A DNA stretch of 49,502 bases. Origin: Rhodopila globiformis. Lineage in GTDB: Bacteria; Pseudomonadota; Alphaproteobacteria; Acetobacterales; Acetobacteraceae. The translations under genes were made by a program, and so were the position numbers. The first letter of the stretch is position 1. Every line of letters begins with the position of its first letter. Of this stretch, positions 44,788-49,502 are shown piece after piece. Below the pieces are notes generated by a model that was not told the origin of the DNA, did no database searches, and worked only from the letters and a program-made list of their open reading frames with translations. Location: contig NZ_NHRY01000055.1 of assembly GCF_002937115.1 (NCBI RefSeq), positions 1 to 49,502 of the forward strand. Reading direction: 5' to 3'.

Positions 44788-45348
44788 CTACGCCGGGACA
44801 CGGACCTTGGTTGCCACCGGCCCGGCGTCGCCTTCTTCCTCGACGTAGTGCACCGACTGGCCGATCGTCAGGTCCTCGAATGCGCCGTTGGTCACGCTGT
44901 CGCGGTGGAAATACAGCTGGGTGCCGAGGGCGTTGAGGATGAAACCATGGTCTTCGCCGGGCAGCAGCTGGGTGACCTGTCCGGTCAGCGCCGAGCCGCT
45001 CGGCCCCGAGGTGTCGGCACGTTTGACGCCTTTGTAAGTTTCAAGCTGCCGCTCGGCCGCCTCGAAGGCGTCGCGCAGCGCCGTGCGGATGTCCGGGCGG
45101 GCGTAACGGTCCCCGGGGCGGTGCGGCTCCCGCGAGACCGCCAGGTCGCGGCCGGGCACCGACAGGACGATGTGAACCTCGTGCATGTTGCCGGTGCGGT
45201 GCTGGTTGTGCAGCGCCTCGACAGTCACACGGCAGCCAATCAGGTTGGCGTAGCGGCGTTCCAGCTTGTCCACGCGCCGGCGGATTTCGGCCTCGACCTC
45301 CGGCGACGGCGGCATGTTGTGGAAGCCGATATCCAGCGGACGTTCCAT
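44788..45348 (-). CDS. HPF/RaiA domain fused to a cold-shock domain
   Basis: A 186-residue fusion. Residues 1-108 have the hibernation-promoting-factor fold: IGFHNMPPSPEVEAEIRRRV, then RVTVEALHNQHRTGNMHEVH, VPGRDLAVSRE and a helix RTALRDAFEAAERQLETYK. Residues 121-185 form a cold-shock domain with GQVTQLLPGEDHGFILNALG and the RNA-binding YFHRDSV. The usual HPF C-terminal dimerisation domain is missing. The HPF part should bind the 30S decoding region; the CSD may hold mRNA or rRNA. The gene begins 11 bp after the baeRF gene, giving a two-gene hibernation module. Confidence 0.88.
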   Translation of the reverse strand: MERPLDIGFHNMPPSPEVEAEIRRRVDKLERRYANLIGCRVTVEALHNQHRTGNMHEVHIVLSVPGRDLAVSREPHRPGDRYARPDIRTALRDAFEAAERQLETYKGVKRADTSGPSGSALTGQVTQLLPGEDHGFILNALGTQLYFHRDSVTNGAFEDLTIGQSVHYVEEEGDAGPVATKVRVPA

Positions 45349-45359
45349 ATCCTTACTTC

Positions 45360-46448
45360 CTAGTAACGCAACAGCGCCGCGGCGGGCACCTGGCGCGGCA
45401 GGCGGGCGCGCGGCACGGCGAAGACGCGGGCGCCGTTGCGCATGGCCAGGACCGTTGCCTGGTTCAGCAGGTCCTCGTCAAGCGGCCCGCGCGAGCCGTG
45501 CCCGGCCAGGGTGGCGCCGGGCGAGAAGCGGCCCCAGATTGTTTCATCCTCGGCCACCACGAGCACGTCCACCCGGCCGTCCTGCGCGGCCACCAGGATT
45601 TCCTCCAGTCGGATCGCCACGGTAGGTTCGGCGGTGCCGAGGCGGGCGTTGAGGCGATCCAGGATGGTGGCAAGCTCCGCCGACAGGATTGGCCGCATCA
45701 CCGTCAGCGCCCGTGCCAGCAGATCCTGATCCGGAAGGGAAAACGGGTTGCAGGCGACGAAATCCGGCAGCAGTTGCGGCAGGTTCGCCGCGCGGAGGAA
45801 ATGGCCGGCGACGTGCGGGTCCGCGACCACCACCACCGGGGCGGGATCGTTGCCCAGCGCCGCCTTGACGGCGCCGGCGATCCGGATCGCGCTTTCCGCC
45901 AGCAGCGCGCGCCGCTGCTGCTCCACCGCCGCGGCCGGGGCGCCCCTTTCCGCCTCGCTGTCGAGCAGCGCCTGCGCGTCGGCTGGCAGGTCATCGAGCG
46001 GCACGTCCTGCAGGGAGAACGGCGTGGCGGCGATCAGGCGGATCTTCTCCTTGCTCAGGGCCAGGATGAAGAAGCGCCGGTTCCCGGCCAGGAACGGCAG
46101 CAGCGGCTTGAGGTGGAAATCGGCCGCCACGCTGACCGATTCCGCGACGTCCGTCGGCAGGGTCTCGGCGATCGTGACCTTGTCCGAGGTGAACAGGGCC
46201 AGGGTGGGGTCGCGGTGGGCGGTGAAGTCCATGCCGCCGACGGCCGCCTGCACCGGAGCCAGAAGCTGGTCCCTGCGGCGCGGGTCCAGGCCGTCGCGCT
46301 GCATCATGGCGTCGGCCTGGCCGATAAGCTCGCGCAACCGGGCGTCCACGGCCCGCAGGTCGCGCTGGTCCGGGTCCAGTGGCATGTAGATCGAGATGGC
46401 CGGATCGCCGCCGTCGAGCAGCCGCCTGATCGTTTCATCGTTCAGCAT
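45360..46448 (-). CDS. Bacterial eRF1/Pelota-like protein (baeRF family)
   Basis: A 362-residue protein of the bacterial archaeo-eukaryotic release-factor group. The N terminus has IRRLLDGGDPAISIYMPLDP. The middle has SVAADFHLKPLLPFLAGNRR and FFILALSKEKIRLIAATPFS, as in the eRF1 middle domain. The C terminus has DVLVVAEDETIWGRF and DLLNQATVLAMRNGARVFAV, an L30e-like domain. There is no GGQ tripeptide, so peptide release is unlikely. Relatives such as Balon act in ribosome hibernation, and the HPF-CSD neighbour fits that. The start ATG 46448 has GAGAGGA upstream. The exact baeRF subgroup is uncertain. Confidence 0.85.
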   Translation of the reverse strand: MLNDETIRRLLDGGDPAISIYMPLDPDQRDLRAVDARLRELIGQADAMMQRDGLDPRRRDQLLAPVQAAVGGMDFTAHRDPTLALFTSDKVTIAETLPTDVAESVSVAADFHLKPLLPFLAGNRRFFILALSKEKIRLIAATPFSLQDVPLDDLPADAQALLDSEAERGAPAAAVEQQRRALLAESAIRIAGAVKAALGNDPAPVVVVADPHVAGHFLRAANLPQLLPDFVACNPFSLPDQDLLARALTVMRPILSAELATILDRLNARLGTAEPTVAIRLEEILVAAQDGRVDVLVVAEDETIWGRFSPGATLAGHGSRGPLDEDLLNQATVLAMRNGARVFAVPRARLPRQVPAAALLRY

Positions 46449-46498
46449 ACCAGGTCCTCTCCAGGCCGGACGGCGCCGCCCGGCCTGGGCTGTTGCGG

Positions 46499-46726
46499 TC
46501 ACGACCGGTCGCCGGTATGGGTGTGATGGCTGTCGCGCTCGCCGCCGCCGCCCGAGACGCGGCTGTCCGCCTGGTTGGTCGGGCTGCCCGGTGCGGGGGC
46601 GGTGCCGATGCGGTCTCCGCCGCCTTTCCTGCCGGTGGGCTGGTGGTACCGGCCGGGATGCGCGCGATCCTGATGGCTGCTTCCGGGGCCGCCGAACCGG
46701 CCGGTTTCCTCGTTCGTGTCGGTCAT
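46499..46726 (-). CDS. Small hydrophilic Gly/His-rich protein
   Basis: A 75-residue protein, MTDTNEETGRFGGPGSSHQD onward, with SRVSGGGGERDSHHTHTGDR at the end. It is rich in Gly, Ser, His and Arg and surely disordered. The AGGA site upstream and its place between stress-related genes on one strand support it being real, but low-complexity GC-rich frames can arise by chance. No function can be given. Confidence 0.5.
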   Translation of the reverse strand: MTDTNEETGRFGGPGSSHQDRAHPGRYHQPTGRKGGGDRIGTAPAPGSPTNQADSRVSGGGGERDSHHTHTGDRS

Positions 46727-46944
46727 GTTCTTGGTCCTGCTGGTCTCGTCCCATGCTGGCGGAGCGTCGACTCCGCCTTGCCGCGGGCGCGGTGGCTGCT
46801 GGTGCAAAGGCCCCCCGCGGTACCAGAACGAGGTACGGTGGACCGGGTTCGGGGTCGTCTGTCGGGGGCGGCCGGTGGTGGAGCGGCCTGGCCGGCACCC
46901 GCCTGGCTGGAGGCGCAAGCGGAAAGCCGCTCCCTGCGCCTGCC

Positions 46945-47288
46945 GATCAGGCCGGCCTGCCCGAGCCGCCGCAGCGCACAGGGGACCTTGGGGTGCAGCG
47001 GCATGGCCTGTTCCGCAACCACAGTTCCTCCCGGTCCCGGCCGGTGACCGGAACCTGCCTGGCCTCGGCGCGCATGCGCAGCGGGCCGGCGGCGGTCGTC
47101 CCGAACGGCGTGTCGATCTCCGCGCGCGGCACCGCCTCGGCCTACGGGATCACCTGCGCGGACCACTCGCGCAGGACGCTTTCGGACCCGAACAGCCTGC
47201 AGAACAGAGGCTCCGGTGACCGGGCGTCCAGCAGGTTTTCGTTCACGTTGAACACGACGATCGGCCGGGCGGCAGGATCGGGTGGCAT
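46945..47288 (-). pseudogene. Decayed type II haloacid dehalogenase
   Basis: Remnant of a HAD-superfamily haloacid dehalogenase. The frame from ATG 47288 gives ARPIVVFNVNENLLDARS, like the family VFDVNETLLD but with Asn in place of the nucleophile Asp, then SVLREWSAQVIP and an in-frame TAG (47142-47144). The same frame resumes with TPFGTTAAGPLRMRAEARQV, matching the next family block. A frameshift near 47005 then gives MPLHPKVPCALRRLGQAG, the following block. Beyond about 46945 the similarity is lost. It is a clear multi-lesion pseudogene. Confidence 0.82.
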
Positions 47289-47314
47289 GGGCGTGCGGGG
47301 GCATCCGGGAGGCG

Positions 47315-47674
47315 TCAGGGGGCGTCGCCGCGGGTCGGCTGTGTTTTGCCTGCCTCGTCGTCGCGCATTTCCTCGCGCGTCATCGGCGTCTGCCGCCGGT
47401 CGCCCTGGTCGGTCACGCGATCGGGGAACTCGCCGTAGTTTTCCTGGATCTGGGCTTCCTCGACGGTGACGCCGGGGACCGGCTCGTCCCGGGTTTCCGG
47501 GTTCGGCAACAGCCCGGCGCCGGCGCTGTCCTCCATGCCGACGAGTTCCTCGGCGCGCTCCCAGAATTCCGCGTCGCGGCCTTCCGGGCGTCCGTCCGCT
47601 TCCCACAGGTGGTAGGCGCGCTGCCGGATGCGGTCCTCGCGGTCCGGCGTGTCGATCAGGGGGTTTTCCGCCAT
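47315..47674 (-). CDS. DUF2934 domain-containing protein
   Basis: A 119-residue acidic protein. The N-terminal half is DUF2934: EDRIRQRAYHLWEADGRPEG then RDAEFWERAEELVGMED. The rest is polar, with many Glu, Asp, Pro and Arg, and is probably disordered. DUF2934 proteins are widespread small proteins of unknown role, common in stress-related gene clusters of alphaproteobacteria. It starts 5 bp after the preceding small gene, so they are probably one operon. Confidence 0.9.
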   Translation of the reverse strand: MAENPLIDTPDREDRIRQRAYHLWEADGRPEGRDAEFWERAEELVGMEDSAGAGLLPNPETRDEPVPGVTVEEAQIQENYGEFPDRVTDQGDRRQTPMTREEMRDDEAGKTQPTRGDAP

Positions 47675-47679
47675 GTGGA

Positions 47680-47919
47680 TCAGCTCCCGTTGCGCTTCTG
47701 GAATCCCGTGCCGCCACCGCCGCCGAGGGCGGCACCAGGGCGGTCGCCGGACCGCGTGCCACCGCGCTGCAGCGACGTTGCCTCATCGCCGGCTGGCGCT
47801 TCGCCGGACGACCGGCAAGGCGCCGGGCGCGCCGCCTGATCCCCCGCCAAGGCACCGGCCCTGCCGGCGGATGGTCCTGCCTGCCTGTCCGGCCGATCAG
47901 GGGTCTTGGTGCCGGCCAT
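47680..47919 (-). CDS. Small basic low-complexity protein
   Basis: A 79-residue protein, MAGTKTPDRPDRQAGPSAGR onward, rich in Ala, Gly, Arg and Pro and ending GGGGGTGFQKRNGS. The start ATG 47919 follows a GGAGAG site; an in-frame ATG 36 bases upstream is an alternative. It lies 5 bp before the DUF2934 gene and appears to be the first gene of the leftward stress cluster. No function is known. Confidence 0.5.
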   Translation of the reverse strand: MAGTKTPDRPDRQAGPSAGRAGALAGDQAARPAPCRSSGEAPAGDEATSLQRGGTRSGDRPGAALGGGGGTGFQKRNGS

Positions 47920-48250
47920 GTCCGCGTCTCTCCGTGTTGGGTCAGCCGTGGTCATGGAGGCAAACGCATGCCGCCGCGGAAAGATGGCGGCACACGCACA
48001 TTCGTGCCGCAGCGGCGGGGCCCGGCGGGGCTGATCCTGGCGCGCAACGGCCTTGGCCGGCTGGCGACGCCGGCACAGCTCTCCCGTTATGGCCGGGCAA
48101 CAGTCCCAGCCATCCTCCAGCGTTGAAGCGCAGATGTTCGGGACACGCCCCGCCGGATGCGTAATTCTCGGGAACGCTTGACCGCAGCCGTGCCTCAGCC
48201 GTGGCGGCCGATTGGCAAGGTCATACGGGCGAATAGTCCGCAGGTCTCAC

Positions 48251-48329
48251 CGGAGACACAGTGACACAGGAATCAGAATCGCCGCGCTGCCGGCGGCTTC
48301 GTTATGATTTCTGTGTCACTCCTGTGAAA
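48251..48329. repeat. CACAGAG-type inverted repeat, second copy
   Basis: The left arm contains CGGAGACACAGTGACACAGG and the right arm TTTCTGTGTCACTCCTGTGA. The centre GCCGGCGGCTTCGTTATGA parallels the copy at 22520-22603, and the similarity extends to the left to about 48180. Confidence 0.75.
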
Positions 48330-48562
48330 ATACGGCTCAGGGCGCTGGTTCGAGAGCGTCAAGGCCTGGCTTGTCCGGCATAGGCGTTAAAATAGCGGCT
48401 GGCGTTGCTTCTGGGTCATGCCGGGTGCAGGCCCGGCATCCATGCCTCTTTCTATAGCTTCGTTCTCATTGTCTTGAATGCCAGGCCGCGCGTTGCAACA
48501 GGAACAACCCGGTCGCGTTTGAGCCATCGCGACCGCAGGCCGCAACAAAATCGGCTTTGCAC

Positions 48563-48711
48563 GCTCTGCGCGCCGCTCTGCGGTCTCTGCGTTGAATCGC
48601 CGTGGCCGGGGCGCCACGGGCTTTGATGGCCGGGCGACTCACCGGCAACGCCACTCTTTGCGGCGGCTCCGCATTTTTGCAACGCAGAGACCGCAGAGCG
48701 GCGCGCGGAGC
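48563..48711. repeat. 32-nt near-perfect inverted repeat (149-bp element)
   Basis: Arms 48563-48594 and 48680-48711 are complementary at 31 of 32 positions. The left arm begins GCTCTGCGCGCCGCTCTGCG and ends CTCTGCGTTG. An 85-bp centre separates them. It is similar in style to the other CAGAG-type inverted repeats but longer. Confidence 0.85.
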
Positions 48712-48822
48712 ACGCAGATAAGCGATTCGGATGCCCTGCGGCTGCGGTGCCTGTGCGTTGATCACCGTAGCCTTCCATCATGGCCAGGATCATGCGGGCC
48801 GATCTATAATATCGCGCCGCAC

Positions 48823-48863
48823 GGCGTGGATGGTGGGCCTGCGCCCCATTGGCGTTAAAATAG
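48823..48863. repeat. Half-E and half-C repeat fusion
   Basis: GGCGTGGATGGTGGGCCTGC continues without a gap into CCCATTGGCGTTAAAATAG. The same junction (in the other orientation) occurs at 17620-17662. It shows that E and C arms travel together. Confidence 0.8.
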
Positions 48864-48879
48864 TGCCTGACGGGATAAG

Positions 48880-49222
48880 AAACGGCTGGCTTTCGCTTGC
48901 GCCTTGTATTGGCCAGTTGCCGGTGCAGGTCCGGCCCGGCGTTGAGCATGCAGCTGATCAGAACCGGCCCCAGCACCGCCAGGACCAGCAGCAACAGGGC
49001 GGTCTTCTGCACCCGCCACAGCGACGGCTCATAGGCGAGGTCAATCAGATCTGAGGGGAAAAAGCCAGGAAATCCCGGCTGAGCTCGTCGCATAGCAGGG
49101 CCAAAATCAGGTGCGCATACAACCAGCTCTGCGAGGCCGCCCGCGTGCGGGTTGGCAGCCGGTCGATGTGCAGCAGCGATTTCAGCCGCTTGAACGCCAA
49201 CTCCATCTTCCCCCCTGAAGAC
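48880..49222 (-). pseudogene. IS4-family transposase remnant (C-terminal part)
   Basis: Minus-strand remnant of a DDE transposase C terminus. The first part, MELAFKRLKSLLHIDRLPTR and SWLYAHLILALLCDELSRDF, keeps the Glu and Lys of the YREK motif (E-x6-K), but the Tyr and Arg upstream are lost. A base lost from a T-run near 49062 shifts the frame. The second part, PSDLIDLAYEPSLWRVQKTA and LLLLVLAVLGPVL, follows to a basic end. The N-terminal two thirds are gone. No inverted repeats could be assigned. The 220 bp to the right show no clear gene on this strand. Confidence 0.75.
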
Positions 49223-49444
49223 GTCTGAAGAGCAATTCCCGGTGACTGCCCAGCCGCGGTTGGGTCGCGCCGCGTTACGCGCCTTGGTGACGCGGGTCGC
49301 GAGGCACCATGACGGGAGCACGCCCGACAACGGCCATGACCTGGGCACAACTGCCGGCGCCGACACGCCGGCGGCTCGCGGTCCTGCTCAGTCACCTTCT
49401 CCGTCGCCCTCTGGCGCGCGCTCCCGTTGCGGAGGATCGCGGTC

Positions 49445-49502
49445 ATGACCGGTTCCCATCTGGCAATGAAGGGCACGATGTTCCTGTCGGAGAAGGTGCA
49501 GG
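49445..49502 (+). CDS. Start of a gene leaving the window
   Basis: ATG 49445 is preceded by GGAGG nine bases upstream and opens a frame, MTGSHLAMKGTMFLSEKVQ, that reaches the last base. Nineteen residues are too few to name a family. Confidence 0.4.
   Translation, partial: MTGSHLAMKGTMFLSEKVQ

Larger units (their letters stand above)
47920..48879. other. Gap of about 1 kb with repeats and no supported gene
   Basis: It holds a decayed B unit near 48085-48160, a CACAGAG-type copy at 48251-48329, a C half-arm at 48376-48395, a long inverted repeat at 48563-48711 and an E-C fusion at 48823-48863. The promoter of the leftward stress cluster should lie near 47930-48000, but I see no clear motif. 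Confidence 0.6.

Overview
The window is high-GC DNA (about two thirds G+C) from an alphaproteobacterium, most likely a member of the Rhodospirillales and probably the Acetobacteraceae. The signs are a DksA without the four-cysteine zinc finger, a tightly overlapping hslV-hslU pair, a SufE-type sulfur carrier, GTG starts, strongly G/C-ending codons and very long antisense open frames. The lineage call is an inference from gene content. No rRNA, tRNA, CRISPR array or replication origin was seen.

Layout. Positions 1-7050: a frameshifted partial gene, a small antitoxin-like protein, then a compact chaperone operon (TPR protein, HPD-less J-like protein, GrpE, a second-type Hsp70, zinc-ribbon protein). 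Positions 7100-12900: a 123-bp MITE-like element, a GNAT and a CelD-type acetyltransferase, a DUF202 membrane protein, a sulfatase and a four-helix membrane protein. Positions 12900-21980: CDP-diacylglycerol diphosphatase, alpha/beta hydrolase, HCCA-isomerase-like and thioesterase genes, an acyl-CoA-dehydrogenase-fold monooxygenase, dksA, a molybdopterin oxidoreductase with an SDR-like protein, and a cysteine phosphatase. Positions 23000-36300: an Orn/Lys/Arg decarboxylase, a duplicated cupin, rplM-rpsI, a Baeyer-Villiger-type monooxygenase, a Fic toxin-antitoxin pair, gshB, a twice-frameshifted glycosyltransferase and hslVU behind a heat-shock-like promoter. Positions 37200-44080: an HpaB-family hydroxylase, an MFS transporter, sufE, a Doc/AbrB toxin-antitoxin pair, a c-type cytochrome and a membrane protein. 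Positions 44780-47920 (minus strand): a stress/ribosome cluster with a bacterial eRF1-like (baeRF) protein directly upstream of an HPF-cold-shock-domain fusion, small hydrophilic proteins, a DUF2934 protein and a ruined haloacid dehalogenase. The end holds a transposase remnant and the first codons of a gene that leaves the window.

The most striking non-coding signal is the load of palindromic repeats in nearly every long intergenic gap. One family has two perfect 28-nt arms around a conserved loop and carries one of two kinds of outer arms. Near-identical copies of one composite unit lie about 14 kb apart in opposite orientation. Several other families (called B, C, D, E, F and the CACAGAG type here) recur and nest within each other. 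Two unrelated MITE-like elements add to this.

Functionally, two themes stand out. One is proteostasis and stress: the Hsp70 operon, hslVU, dksA, the HPF-CSD/baeRF module and two Fic/Doc toxin-antitoxin modules. The other is oxidation of aromatic or cyclic carbon compounds: HpaB-like, BVMO, group-D-like flavin monooxygenase, HCCA-isomerase-like, thioesterase, hydrolase and an HcaT-like transporter. The baeRF plus HPF-CSD pair is the best candidate for a little-described system, namely ribosome hibernation by a bacterial eRF1 relative.
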